Shown here piece by piece: positions 54,305 to 64,000 of a stretch of 64,000 nucleotides of DNA (the first letter of the stretch is position 1; each line of letters opens with the position of its first letter). The DNA lies in assembly GCA_001599755.1 (NCBI GenBank), contig BCHX01000007.1, forward strand, positions 2,108,001 to 2,172,000. Direction: 5' to 3'. A program made the translations under genes and the position numbers. Origin of the DNA: Gliomastix tumulicola. Its lineage: Eukaryota > Ascomycota > Sordariomycetes > Hypocreales > Bionectriaceae. The notes under the pieces are model-generated. The model saw only the letters and a list, made by a program, of their open reading frames with translations. It searched no databases and was not told where the DNA came from.

Positions 54305-56101
54305 ATGGCTCGTCAGCGCCTGGCCGGGTGCTTGGCGCTCACCGCCCTCGCCGCTCAGGCAGCACGTGCCTCCGAACCCGACCAACAGCCTCTCCTCACG
54401 CCAGACTGCGCATCTTGCTTCGCCCCCATCGAAGGCCCCGGCGTGGACTCCCAGCCAGTCCCCTGGGCGGACGAGCCGGAGACAGCAGCCATCATTGGCC
54501 TCTTCCCGGCTTCTCGGATCTACCCGGACGACCTGCGCGACATAGGCCAGGAGCTGCCGGGATGCAAGGGAGAATGGGTTGACGAGAACCCGATCATCGT
54601 TGTCGAGGCCGACGTCTGCCTGTCTGGGGAGTACTACGTCCGGGACAACATCCAGATTCTCCAGGCGCCCGTCTGCCCGGACGGATTCTCGCCAAAGCTC
54701 ATGTTCTACCAGAATAGAGGGTGCACGGGCTCCCCTCGGAAGGTTACCAGCGGCTGGGAGGAGATCCAAGACCGTTGTCTGTGGTCGGAGGAGGATATCT
54801 CGGTCCCCTCGTACTACTGGTCGCTCGCCTTCCGCTGCGCCGACGACACGAACGCGGATGCGGACCAGGTCGACGCCCCTCCTCTCGAGCATCAGACGGC
54901 CGAGCCGGCATCCATCATCCAGAACGTCCTCGGGGGAGCACCGGGGCATACTAGGAACCACCACGGCACCATGTTCCCCTGCCACAGCGAGTTCGGAAAC
55001 CGCACGCACACGATGTCGCGCAAGACCGACGACTGCCACTGGCCGCTGAGCTCGTGGGAGCTGCAGACCATCGAGATCATCACGCCGGCCGTGTGCGCCA
55101 ACGGGACGCGTGCGCAGCTGATACTGTACGAGACGAAGGGCCCCACGGGTCTCGGCTACGGATGCAACAACCACGAGATGACGCTCGTGAACGGGATCAT
55201 GGACGTCGACGACTGGATGCTGAACACGTGCATCGACATGTCGCGTGTGCCTCTCCTCAACGGTCGTGGCTTCGGCCGTGCGCTCGGCAGGATGTTCTAC
55301 TGCGACGGGCAGACCTTTGGGAACCAGCTACAAGAGAACGTCGACGACCAGGAGGAGGAGGGGGAGGAGGGCGAGGTGGTTCAATACGAGCCTAGGGGAT
55401 CGAGAGTCTCCCACAGCCTCTGCCCAGACGCCGTCCAAGGGTGGCACTTGGCCAGCGACCCGCCGCCAGGTCTGCCCCGGCCCCCGACGTACATGTATCT
55501 CAAGCCCATGACGTGCATGTCGCTGCCCAAGGACTCGAAGCTCCGCATGCCCGAGAAGCCCAAGTGCGCCGACGGCTCGACCGGCCGTCTCGCGATCTGG
55601 GACGACGCCTCGTGCGCCGGGATGCCCAAGAGGATCACGCCCGTCAATACGCTGGGATGCGAGCGCTGGAGCAAGAGGGACATATCGAGCTACATGATCT
55701 GGTGCGACGGCGAGGAGCGTGAAGAGCCCTGGAAGGCGCTCAGCCACAGCACCGAGTCGAGCGCTGACGGGGACAAGCGAGCCGTCATCTCGTTGAACGA
55801 CTGCCCCAGGCTGGGGACGACGATGAGGCCCGTTGGACGCGAGGACGGGCCGACGATTCGTCGTGTGGATGCCGAGGAGGAGGAGTGCTTGAGCATCGAT
55901 CCCCAGAGCCAGCTGAGCGTCTACAAGAATGCCAGGTGCGCCAACGGTAAGGAGGCCAAGCTGACTGTGTGGCGTGAGTCGGGCTGCCGCAGGAAGCCGG
56001 ACAGGACGATCAGCGTCAAGGGGTTCATGGATGGCTGCGCGCAGGTGTGCAGCAGTGAGGATTCGCCACGATGGAGATGCAGTGCTCGGTTTACTTGCTG
56101 A
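54305..56101 (+). CDS. Secreted protein with four cysteine-rich repeat modules, function unknown
   Basis: 598 residues, no intron, with a signal peptide (MARQRLAGCLALTALAAQAARA). After a variable N-terminal part it contains four related modules at about residues 105-178, 244-333, 404-467 and 528-598. Each has a Cys, 17-20 residues later C(P/A)(D/N)G followed by a (K/R/Q)LxxY/W strand, a Cys about 16 residues after that (shifted in module 2), then two more Cys. Examples of the core are CPDGFSPKLMFY, CANGTRAQLILY, CADGSTGRLAIW and CANGKEAKLTVW. The linker after module 2 is acidic (DDQEEEGEEGE). No known domain is recognised. It sits between the HET and GH25 genes. A secreted binding protein is plausible but not shown. 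Confidence 0.85.
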   Translation: MARQRLAGCLALTALAAQAARASEPDQQPLLTPDCASCFAPIEGPGVDSQPVPWADEPETAAIIGLFPASRIYPDDLRDIGQELPGCKGEWVDENPIIVVEADVCLSGEYYVRDNIQILQAPVCPDGFSPKLMFYQNRGCTGSPRKVTSGWEEIQDRCLWSEEDISVPSYYWSLAFRCADDTNADADQVDAPPLEHQTAEPASIIQNVLGGAPGHTRNHHGTMFPCHSEFGNRTHTMSRKTDDCHWPLSSWELQTIEIITPAVCANGTRAQLILYETKGPTGLGYGCNNHEMTLVNGIMDVDDWMLNTCIDMSRVPLLNGRGFGRALGRMFYCDGQTFGNQLQENVDDQEEEGEEGEVVQYEPRGSRVSHSLCPDAVQGWHLASDPPPGLPRPPTYMYLKPMTCMSLPKDSKLRMPEKPKCADGSTGRLAIWDDASCAGMPKRITPVNTLGCERWSKRDISSYMIWCDGEEREEPWKALSHSTESSADGDKRAVISLNDCPRLGTTMRPVGREDGPTIRRVDAEEEECLSIDPQSQLSVYKNARCANGKEAKLTVWRESGCRRKPDRTISVKGFMDGCAQVCSSEDSPRWRCSARFTC

Positions 56102-56409
56102 GGATCGGAATCTTCGCAGGACGTTATCTCAGGGGTGTATATGGATGAATGGGGTGGGCGGATGTATTGAATGGAGGATGGGTTTGAGAGAAGGATGTTA
56201 GCCTGATTGCTGTAGTAGCTTAGCGATGACTTTATGATGGTTTTAATGACATGCTTGGATATTCTTGCAAAGTTGTCACATATCGAGATCGCAGACACGG
56301 CGACATGGTAGGTGTGAATTGGCTGCGAGTATCTTTTGGTGGAAAGTTGGAGAGTAAAGACCCCTATGTACATGACTTTCTGCCACTCCTACCCAAGCTC
56401 GGTGCCGCT
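56102..56409. other. Short convergent intergenic region
   Basis: Between two convergent genes; holds their 3' UTRs. Nothing else is seen. Confidence 0.5.
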
Positions 56410-57153
56410 CTACTCGTTGTTGGCAAGCGCCGTCAGACGAGACAGATCACCGTTGAAGGTGTTCGAGTCACCGCCCTGCGAGTACTCCGAGTTGTACTGC
56501 CAGATAGTATGGAAGGCCCAGCCGGCAGGGATCGCACCCACAGACGACGAATATCGCGCCACCCACAGCGGGCTGCGGTCGCCGAACGCGGCGCTGTTGC
56601 CCGTGCACTGCGTCCACCAGTCGAGCGTGGTGTAGATGATGGGCCAGCGGCCCGTGAGCCCCTCGTACGTCGACACGAAGTCCTCGACCCAGGCGACCAT
56701 GGCGCTCTGCGACAGGCCGTAGCACGTCGCGCCGCTCGGGTTGTACTCGATGTCGAGGGCGCCCGGGAGAGTGATGCCGTCCTTGGACCAGCCGCCGCCG
56801 TTCTTGGCGAAGTAGTCGGCCTGGGCGGCGCCCGAGGAGGAGGCCGGCTGGGCGAAGTGGTAGGCGCCGCGGATGAAGCCGGCGGCTGTGGCGCCGTCGT
56901 ACTGCGCCGAGAACTTGCTGCTCTTGTAGGTGGTGCCCTCGGTGGCCTGCAGAGGAAAACTGTTAGCGGGAGATGTGGTCCAAAGGACAAGGGGTATCAG
57001 GCTCACCTTGATGATGACGAAGCGGTCGCCGTCGGCGTAGGCCTTGGCGAAGTCGGTCGTCTCCTGCCAGCCGGAGATGTCGAATCCGGGGACCTGAGCC
57101 CGGGCGAGAGCGGCAAAGCCCGCGATGGCGGCGGAGAAGGCAAAGGTCTTCAT
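56410..57153 (-). CDS. GH25 muramidase (Chalaropsis-type lysozyme), secreted
   Basis: N,O-diacetylmuramidase that cleaves bacterial peptidoglycan. Exons 57153-57007 and 56946-56410 give 227 residues, the usual size. The signal peptide ends ARA. The GH25 barrel starts with GFDISGWQ (Asp25). The catalytic pair is in ALDIEYN (Asp114, Glu116), and GRWPIIYTTLDWW and PLWVARYS are family blocks. A TATA-like box lies 111 bases upstream. The enzyme would act outside the cell against bacteria or in nutrient release. The family call is sure. Confidence 0.94.
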   Translation of the reverse strand: MKTFAFSAAIAGFAALARAQVPGFDISGWQETTDFAKAYADGDRFVIIKVSLIPLVLWTTSPANSFPLQATEGTTYKSSKFSAQYDGATAAGFIRGAYHFAQPASSSGAAQADYFAKNGGGWSKDGITLPGALDIEYNPSGATCYGLSQSAMVAWVEDFVSTYEGLTGRWPIIYTTLDWWTQCTGNSAAFGDRSPLWVARYSSSVGAIPAGWAFHTIWQYNSEYSQGGDSNTFNGDLSRLTALANNE

Positions 57154-57824
57154 GATGGGCTGTGTTGTGCGGGAGGGTGCCTAAGGGATAGTCCGGTGTA
57201 GCTGGGATGGTTGAGGCTGGTTCAGCTCGTTGAGAAAGACTGATTTCATGGCTTGGGACGGCCTTTATATCAATCAGTCTTCATGCTGCTCGACATGTTT
57301 CAACCGCGGCTAGTGGCGGACAGAAACGACGCTGTCGATCACCAAATCACCCACTTTGACTCTGCCGATCACCTCTGCAGAGCTGACAGCGTTTCATCCA
57401 AACAATCCGCCGACGAGAACGAGGCAACATGACACTCACTACCCCTCTCCTCTCGCCCTGAAGGCCTGGAGATTCAAAAACCGCCCGGGAATGGCGGCGG
57501 CGGCTGCAGTCCAGCTGAATGACACCACCATCGCCGTGGTGTCCCTAAGCAGCAGGTGGCACCAGCCCATAAAGGAGACGCGGACGCCGATCCCGACGAT
57601 CACTCATCATCGGCGTCAGGGGTCCCCTTTCTGCTCTCCGAGTCGCTCGGGTCAGCTCTGAGAACTTAACATGCCACTCGCCGCTATTACACGGCAACGA
57701 TCGGATACCGGCATCCTTGGACGTGGCATCGCCTTGGACACTGTAAAGGGCAGGTCGACTCGCTGTGGTGAACCGTTTCGGGGCCACGTTCTGAATGGCA
57801 TCATTGCCATTGTCGTCATCATCA
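57154..57824. other. Intergenic region, GH25 promoter
   Basis: Contains the TATA-like box of the GH25 gene and the 3' side of the regulator gene. No gene is supported. Confidence 0.5.
57264..57270 (-). promoter_or_regulatory. TATA-like box of the GH25 gene
   Basis: ATATAAA on the minus strand about 111 bases before the ATG. Confidence 0.45.
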
Positions 57825-59932
57825 TCAGCCCTTGGCCGTGTACATGTCCCATGTCGGGTTGCTCCTGAGGGCATCTGACGCCTTGGAGTCGAGGCGGGTG
57901 AGAATGTCCAGCAGGACGGTGAAATCAGCCCGGGCTCGCGTCGCGAGGGGCGACTCCTGGTTGCGATGGATGATGGCTAGGAGGCTGGCGCCAATCAGAC
58001 GAATCTTTTCTACGTAGGGCTCGCCATTCACCTGCAACGACCAGAATGGCGCCTCGTGAATCACCCGGAGCATGTCGCGCGCAATCTCGGTCCGTCTGAG
58101 GTCTGCCTGCTCCATGCTTGCGCCAAAGTAGAACAGATCCTCAAACTTTTGTGTGATGACCATGCGCAGACAGTGCAGCGACACCTGGAGGTTGGCGCAC
58201 TGGATGATGAACTGGTTCGACTGCGTTGTCTCCTTGCCGCCGCTCGCGATAGCAGCAAACGTGTAGGACTGCAGATACGGTGGCAACTCATCGAGACATG
58301 TGATGAATCGTACGTACAGATCGTCGAGCTTCTGGCGGTCGTCGCCGTTGAGTCGCTGCGGCGGTGCCGGTGGTGCTTGAGGAGGAGGCTGCTCGCCTGG
58401 CGTAATAGCAGCAGCTGCATTTGCGGCGGCAGTCTTCGCATCCTGCAGCAGCCGGATCTCCAGCAGAAGATCCGACGCCGTCTGCCAGAGCCGCAGATTC
58501 GCATTGAACCCCTCGATAAAGCTCCGTCTTCCCCCCGTCTCCGATACACCGCCAGGACCACTCGTCGGCGACGGTCCGATGGATGACTCGTCCTCGATCC
58601 CCGTCGGATAACACGTCGTGATGCCTGACTCGAAGGAGAACTTGTGAATTGTAATCGGCCGGTTGTTGAGTATCGCCGCCGACTTGTCCCCCATGTATAC
58701 GATCCAGAACGCGCGTCTGCGCAGCTCGGCCTCGACGGTGAACAGCCCGTCCAGCGACGACTCCTCGTGCAGCTGCATGACCTGGGCCAGCCGCGTGGCC
58801 TCGCCGAAGATGTGCCACGAGTACTTGGGCTTGCCGGCGGCGTGCAGACAGTTGGAGTGGAAGTAGCGGATGGCGATGGAGTTGGCGTTGGGGCTCTCGA
58901 GGTCGGCCTCGAGGTAGTCGTTGAGGCAGCTGCGTGACGCCTGGAGGAAGATGTCGGCGACGCTCTCGCCCTCGGCGAAGATGTCCTTGGGGAGGAGGAA
59001 GGCGGCCTCGGCGCAGACGGCCGTGATGAGGGTGAAGGTCGAGTCGGGCCAGGGCTCCATGCCAGTGCGTCCCAGGGCCGAGCTCGCGCTGGCCGTAGAG
59101 GGGAAACCGGACGTGCTGCCGCGAAGCCAGTCGTCGGCTGAAGGCGGTGCCGTTGTGGAATCGGCTGAGCCCAGACCTGTCTGCAGGAAGAAGGCCAGTC
59201 CCTCCCTCAGACTCGGCTCGTGGACCAGTGGCGTCAGAGGGTAGAGATACTCGAAGAACAGGTCGAAGCAACGGGTCACGATGTGCTCCATGTCGAAATG
59301 GATAAGAGCCAGCGTCCGAGACAGACTATGCCATCGGTGCAGCGCCGAGATAGGCCGGCCCCCAGATGGATCAGACACGGAACTGCGCACCGTCTGCGGA
59401 GACAGCCCGTGTCCTGCTGCGCCGCCGCCGCCGCCCGCCTCCCACGGCTCCGGAGGACGGCCGGCCTGCTGGGCTCCGGTCGGATTGCCAAAGGTCAGCG
59501 CGCCCGGCGCCGACGGTCCGTGGTGGAAAGGCATCGGGCGACCATGCTGAGCGTCGTTGCTGTTGGCGAGAGCGGCAGCAGATGCGGGCGCAGGCAGAGG
59601 TAGGCCTGTTTTCTTCCTCGTCTTGGGCCCTCGCCTCGCCAAGGGCACGTCAAAGGTGCATTCCTCCCCGGCCTCCCTGCACAGCGAGCACTGGATTCCT
59701 GGGTTCGCGGCATCGCACTAGTTCCAGTGGTCAACTCGATGGTTCTTGACGGTTTCTCCGACGTTCAGATCCAGGAGATTGGACAGCCCATCCAGGAGAA
59801 CGGATCGGATCCCAGACTACTCACCCTTGCTTTCCTCCGACGACAGCGGTCACACGCCCTGCTGCTGATGACCCGCCGACGAGAAAACGCGCGTTGTTGG
59901 GGAGACTGCGAGACATCGTCGCCTTCGTCCAT
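57825..59932 (-). CDS. Zn2Cys6 transcription factor with fungal-specific TF domain
   Basis: Nuclear regulator. Exons 59932-59825 and 59717-57825 give 666 residues. The zinc cluster is split by the intron: RACDRCRRRKAR in exon 1 (Cys27, Cys30), then Cys37, 46, 49 and 56 in exon 2, arranged Cx2Cx6Cx8Cx2Cx6C. A basic segment, RRGPKTRKK, and a Pro/Ala/Gly-rich linker follow. The middle holds the fungal-specific TF domain (LFFEYLYPLTPLVHEPSL; GEATRLAQVMQLHEESS; ELRRRAFWIVYMGDKSAAIL). The C-terminal half has Gln/Pro-rich loops. It lies divergent from the secreted hydrolase gene at 60539 across 600 bases, so it may control that gene. Target unknown. Confidence 0.9.
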
Positions 59933-60538
59933 CGTTCATTCCACAGTTCCCGACCGAACGGAACCGACGGCCTAGGAGACGAACAAGTGGGTGAGGCGGA
60001 GAAAAGTGCAAGCAGGAGTGGGAGGGGAGAGGAAATATGGAGGAGGGCGGAGAGGCCCGCGAGGCCCTGAGAAATTCACCGGGGTTTTGTGGGCGCGGAG
60101 AAATAGCGCCCAGCTGAGAGGATCCCCAGCAAGCCACCGTCGTCACGAGAGGGGATTTTTCGTTTCCCCGTTTCTCCGCGACGATCTTCGCCCCTCTCAG
60201 CTTAGAGCTGAAATGCGGGGTATCCGGACGGGTGAAGAAGTTTGGGGAAGCACTGAAGCAGAAGGACGAACAGCGTCATTCAGGGCTCTCAGGGGTTCTT
60301 TGGCCTTTTCCCCTCGGGCTGTCTTCGAGTAGCTTCTGGACTACTGCACCTTTATTCCTCTGGGGCGAAATTATGGATCACCACATGGGCTCATTTCCAC
60401 GATGTCTGGGGTCGACTCTGCCTTGGAAGGACGTGTTTGCATGTATAAAAGCCACAGTGAACCTCTGCATGTCTCCTTCACCGCTTGTGCAGGCAGGCAG
60501 ACCATCCTTTGGCCCTTGAGACTTATCCATCGACCACC
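59933..60538. other. Divergent intergenic region
   Basis: Shared promoter region of the Zn2Cys6 regulator and the secreted hydrolase, with a TATA-like box on the hydrolase side. No gene is supported. Confidence 0.5.
60444..60450 (+). promoter_or_regulatory. TATA-like box of the secreted hydrolase gene
   Basis: TATAAAA about 89 bases before the ATG at 60539. Confidence 0.5.
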
Positions 60539-62456
60539 ATGAAGCCCAGTCCCTCTCTTCTCAATGTTCTTGGCCTCGCCCTGCCCCAATTGGCGCAGTC
60601 GGCGGCTACTCCCGGCGCTCCTCCCTGCCGATTCGCCCTGAAGTGGACGCAGGAGGAGCTCCTCGAGCGACCTGATGACTTCGCGTCCGATCTCCTGTAC
60701 TGGGAGGGGAAGTTCCACCAGGACGATATCGCCTACAACGCGAAGAATGGCATGTCCTACGATGGCAGCCAGATTAACTGGGAAACTGGCGTCGCGACTG
60801 AGAAGCACAGCTTCAGTGCTGCGAGCAAGGAGGTGAGGGCTCCTCAAGGTCGCTCGATCCACACGGCCATTGACTCATTATGTTTTCCCTCTAGGCTCTT
60901 CAGATAATGCTCTACGCTCGCGCCATTGACGGCTCGCCAGAGGCCGCACGCTTCTTGAGCCCCAACAAGCCCAAGCATGCCCCCAAGATTGCCTTCTCCA
61001 TCATGGAGAAGAAGCTCAAGGCATACCTGCGCTTCAACGAGACTCATCCCGGCTTCGGAGGCGCGATCCCGTGGATGACGACGAGCGAGCAGGATATCAC
61101 TCCCACTTACGATTGGGTCAACCGTGTCCCCGCGCTGGACAATGGGTGAGTTTGGCCTGGCATTTAATCTCAAGATGCATCTCGTGCTGACCGCATCAGT
61201 GAGCTCTGGTGGGCTGTATATGCCTGGATCCATGCTCTCGAGAAGAGCAAGAGCCCGCAGTACAAGAAGCAGGCCAAGGCCTGGCAGGAGTGGCTCGACT
61301 TCATTATCCCTAACATGCTCAAGATCTTCTATAGGGGTGACGGCGAAGTCTGCGCAGTGACTGAAATCGCTGATCAGTATCTGCCTGTCAATCACCCGGA
61401 TCAGTCTTACAAGTGCGAGGGCGAGGGCCGCCTGGATGATCCTTACGAGGGCGAGCTTGTGCCATATTTCTTCCATCTCTTTGGTGGGCTCTCTGACGGG
61501 GAGAAGGACTCGCTTTGGGAGGCCAAGAGAGAGATGCTTGTGAAGAACGAGTATAACTTGGGTGGAGTTGGGCCCATTACGGTTGAGAGGGGTGAGTGAC
61601 TCGAAGAATGCGTTCTGATGGCAGCTGGTGCTGACTTGCACAGGATACTGGTTCTCCAGCCACGAGCCGTGGAAGGTCCTGGAGCTGCCCTTCTACGACG
61701 TTGACATCATCCGGTAAGTCTTGACTTCATGTGTAAGACTCACAATATGAAGTGTCTAACATGTGCTATCTTCAGCCGTCTCTATCACAACGCCGAGAGA
61801 GCTCGCACTTGCAACTCGGTCGTCACCGACGTTCCTGGACTCTTCGCCTCGGTCAACAACATCACGGACCCCGAGACGGACACCATTATCAGCTACATCT
61901 CTCCTGCCGGTATTCCGTCCATCGCGAACCAGACTGAGCAGTACCATGATGTCATCACCCCTTACGCTGTCTGGCCCACCCTTTTGTTCGACAAGGCTGT
62001 TGGCCTCGCCTGGTGGAGGAACATGGTCATCGCCAAGAAGATGCAGAGTAAGTCGCGCTCTTTGAATTAGAACAACAGGATATGTGCTGACCTTCGGTAT
62101 CTGAAGATCCTTACGGAAGCACTGAATCGACTCGAGTTGATGGCGAGGGTGTCTCCGCGCTCTTGACTTGGGACAGCAAGGTCCTCACCGTTGTCTCATT
62201 GATCGGCGGAGTTGGCGACCTTGTCCGCGAGAAACTCAAGGCTGAGGGTCACTACGACGAGTTCATCCGTATTGCTGAGGTATGTTAAAATTCGATGTCA
62301 TGTTAGATGAAAGCAAAGTGCTAATGATTATCACAGAGGGAATACTCGCTGGTCTTTGACGCGGATGATATTAAAGGAGAGGATATCGAGCTCTGCCTTC
62401 CATCAGTCCAAGTGCCTGATGCCGGCTTGGAGGACTTTACCAAGTGCTCTCTTTAG
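60539..62456 (+). CDS. Secreted protein resembling GH162 endo-beta-1,2-glucanase
   Basis: Seven exons (60539-60832, 60895-61145, 61200-61591, 61644-61713, 61776-62047, 62107-62279, 62337-62456) encode 523 residues. A signal peptide (MKPSPSLLNVLGLALPQLAQS) is present and there is no transmembrane helix. The sequence is helix-rich with aromatic and acidic blocks such as GELWWAVYAWIHALE, DQYLPVNHPDQ and GYWFSSHEPWKVLELPFYDV, consistent with an (alpha/alpha)6-barrel glycosidase. From memory it is closest to fungal GH162 endo-beta-1,2-glucanases; I cannot point to proven catalytic residues. Splice borders are good because every join keeps frame. It is divergent from a Zn2Cys6 regulator. The secreted, enzyme-like nature is fairly sure; the family is tentative. 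Confidence 0.8.
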
Positions 62457-62567
62457 AAAGCAATACGTATATAAATATTTGAGACTTATCTAAGCAGAGA
62501 CAGGATTATACATAACAGAGAAATTCCCTAACGTGCCCCCCTGAACCACGTGTCAGAGTAGACAGCA

Positions 62568-63601
62568 TTAAGCCCCCGTCTCCTCCACAACTCGGTGAAA
62601 CGTCTCCAAATTACCGACTGCATTCCCTGCAGATCGCAGGAGGGGTGCGCCACGCCCTTGCCTCCACGTGTTGGTGACAGTGATCATCTCCTCACACCCC
62701 TCAAACACCCACGCCCACTTGACCAGGAAATGGATAGTGAACTCCCAGTTCTCCTTCAGATACGGCTCCCCCCACACGATGGCGCCATTCCACTCGGAAA
62801 GGGGATCATCGGCATCCTCCGCCCCGTCGACCTTGTACTTGCTGGCTATGCTGCCAGGCGGCGGCGGACCGGCTGTGTGCGGCCTCATGAAGAGGCTCTT
62901 GTCTACCAGATACCCGCCCATATCCATGAGAAACTCCCAGTGGCTGAAGTGCTCGTGCCAACGGATGAGGTTGTCCCGCATCCTGGCAAAGGGCATCACG
63001 TTGATCCACGCCGAGTGCGGCACGTCCATCTGCATCTGCGTCGGGAGCAGCGAGGACGGGATCCCGTCGCTCAAGGGGATGCTCACGATGAGGCCCTCAC
63101 ACGGCTGCGGGTCGGCCATGTGCTGCTCGGTGGACGGGAAGTCCCGGTAGAATTCTTGGACGAGGGTGCGGAGGATGATCTTGTTGGAGAGGAAGCCACG
63201 CGTGACGTTTTGGTTGATGAGGTGGAGGAGCATGTCGGTCTGCGGATCCAGCCTGGTGAATTTTGTCGCCGATGTGGCCATGGGTTTTGAAATGAGCTCT
63301 TTGCTCGACTGTGAGGAGTCATTTTGATGACTTGTTTTGCTCGTTTCCTCGTCCTGTTTCAACCTCCATCGCCGCACCGAGAAAGAGCTCTTTGAGTCTT
63401 CATCTTCTTTGCTCTGCCTTAGACGATCTCCTGTCATAAAAGATCAGTATTGACTAGTAGAACAGGCCCACAAAGGCAGCGGCGCGTATGCCTACTTCGT
63501 GCTTGTTGGTTACGACGATTCTGGAGTCTCTTGCGCTCCTTTTTGGTGCCATCTTGTGCCCCTGCTGGGGGAAGTGGCTCCGTAGTCCCGGATCCATCCA
63601 T
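62568..63601 (-). CDS. bZIP-type regulator with DUF3425 domain
   Basis: Exons 63601-63496 and 63430-62568 give 322 residues. The N-terminus has a bZIP basic region, KKERKRLQNRRNQQARRDRL, split by the intron. A clear heptad leucine zipper does not follow; instead there is a charged Lys/Ser/Glu stretch. The C-terminal two thirds match the DUF3425 pattern of fungal bZIP proteins: HLINQNVTRGFLSNKIILRT, PSSLLPTQMQMDVPHSAWIN followed by VMPFARMRDNLIRW, and a GGYLVDKSLFMRP block. It is likely a nuclear regulator. The start ATG sits 19 bases after another possible frame; the chosen one keeps the basic region in frame. Confidence 0.87.
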
Positions 63602-63878
63602 GGTGTTGTGATACGAGATAACGATAGTGAGCAGTGGTGCATTCAGTGACTGTAAAAATGTGGCATGCAATCTTGACGAGTAGTCTTGGAAGAACAAGCG
63701 AGGTCACAAAGTTGAATTCAGGATGACGACTCGATGTTGAGGCTGACAATAAATGACCGTCTTAGATCTTGAGACGAGAGCTAGAACAAAACAGGCAATT
63801 AACGTCAGCCAGCTGCACTTCTTAACTCCGGGCTAAACTCCTTCTATCTCCTTACACCACCACGCCTTCAACGCCATC

Positions 63879-64000
63879 TCAATCTTCATCCACTCCCACC
63901 AGCTTCAGCGAGTCCCTCCAGAGCCTGGCCTCGGCCTCTGGGTTGTACGTATGGGGGACGATATCACCGTCTACGCCGACCCGGCAGTCTTGCAGGTACT
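63879..64000 (-). CDS. 3' end of a gene, probably short-chain dehydrogenase (partial)
   Basis: The last 40 codons of a minus-strand gene run in from beyond the right edge and stop at 63879. The visible C-terminus, YLQDCRVGVDGDIVPHTYNP followed by EAEARLWRDSLKLVG, looks like the tail of retinol-dehydrogenase-type SDR proteins, which end with a CQ/CR motif, a DP/NPE segment and LW..S..LVG. Only the C-terminus is seen, so the call is tentative. Confidence 0.55.
   Translation of the reverse strand, partial: YLQDCRVGVDGDIVPHTYNPEAEARLWRDSLKLVGVDED

Noticed and set aside
1..64000. CRISPR arrays, insertion sequences, intact transposons
   Set aside because: No regularly spaced repeats, terminal inverted repeats or transposase/reverse-transcriptase motifs were seen.

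Overview
The window looks like a chromosomal segment of a filamentous ascomycete (Pezizomycotina, most likely Sordariomycetes). Genes are interrupted by short introns (about 47-110 nt) with GT-AG borders and CTGAC-like branch sites. Intergenic DNA is GC-rich with C/T-rich promoter tracts. Families typical of these fungi are present: AA9 LPMO, Zn2Cys6 and bZIP-DUF3425 regulators, HET and NACHT proteins, a LaeA-like methyltransferase, fungal KatG, and a dispersed 5S rRNA gene of the Sordariomycete type. The repertoire suggests a plant-associated or saprotrophic lifestyle. Nothing looks viral, plasmid-borne or bacterial.

Layout. 0.5-5.7 kb: a secreted AA9 LPMO with a basic tail, a Gfo/Idh/MocA (Gal80-like) oxidoreductase and a vanadium-haloperoxidase/PAP2 enzyme. 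5.9-14.2 kb: two convergent regulators (one Zn2Cys6; one with two C2H2 fingers plus Zn2Cys6), an NmrA/isoflavone-reductase-like enzyme divergent from the second regulator, an old yellow enzyme, and a rhamnogalacturonan acetylesterase (CE12). 15.0-19.1 kb: a tiny conserved protein, a LaeA-like methyltransferase in seven exons and a small secreted helical protein. 19.1-23.3 kb: no convincing gene. 23.3-29.2 kb: a GH28 exopolygalacturonase and a P1B-type (CrpA/Pca1-like) heavy-metal ATPase with a very cysteine-rich N-terminus. 29.9-32.3 kb: unresolved coding-like fragments and an AT-rich island. 32.3-40.3 kb: a NACHT protein, a zinc alcohol dehydrogenase with a GC-AG intron, a 5S rRNA gene and an allantoate-permease-like MFS transporter. 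42.5-44.0 kb: a multi-pass membrane protein. 44.0-47.7 kb: no convincing gene. 47.7-50.3 kb: KatG with a possible mitochondrial presequence. 52.1-57.2 kb: a HET protein with a shortened core, a secreted protein with four cysteine-rich repeats, and a GH25 muramidase. 57.8-64 kb: a Zn2Cys6 regulator, a secreted enzyme resembling GH162 beta-1,2-glucanases, a bZIP-DUF3425 regulator and the 3' end of an SDR gene.

How genes may work together. LPMO, CE12 and exo-PG address plant wall cellulose and pectin. GH25 and the possible beta-1,2-glucanase address microbial glycans. KatG, haloperoxidase, OYE, NmrA-like and ADH proteins form a redox set. The P1B ATPase and KatG fit defence against metal and peroxide stress. 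HET and NACHT proteins belong to fungal non-self recognition. These links are inferences from family and position. Exon borders were read by eye from splice signals and frame continuity.
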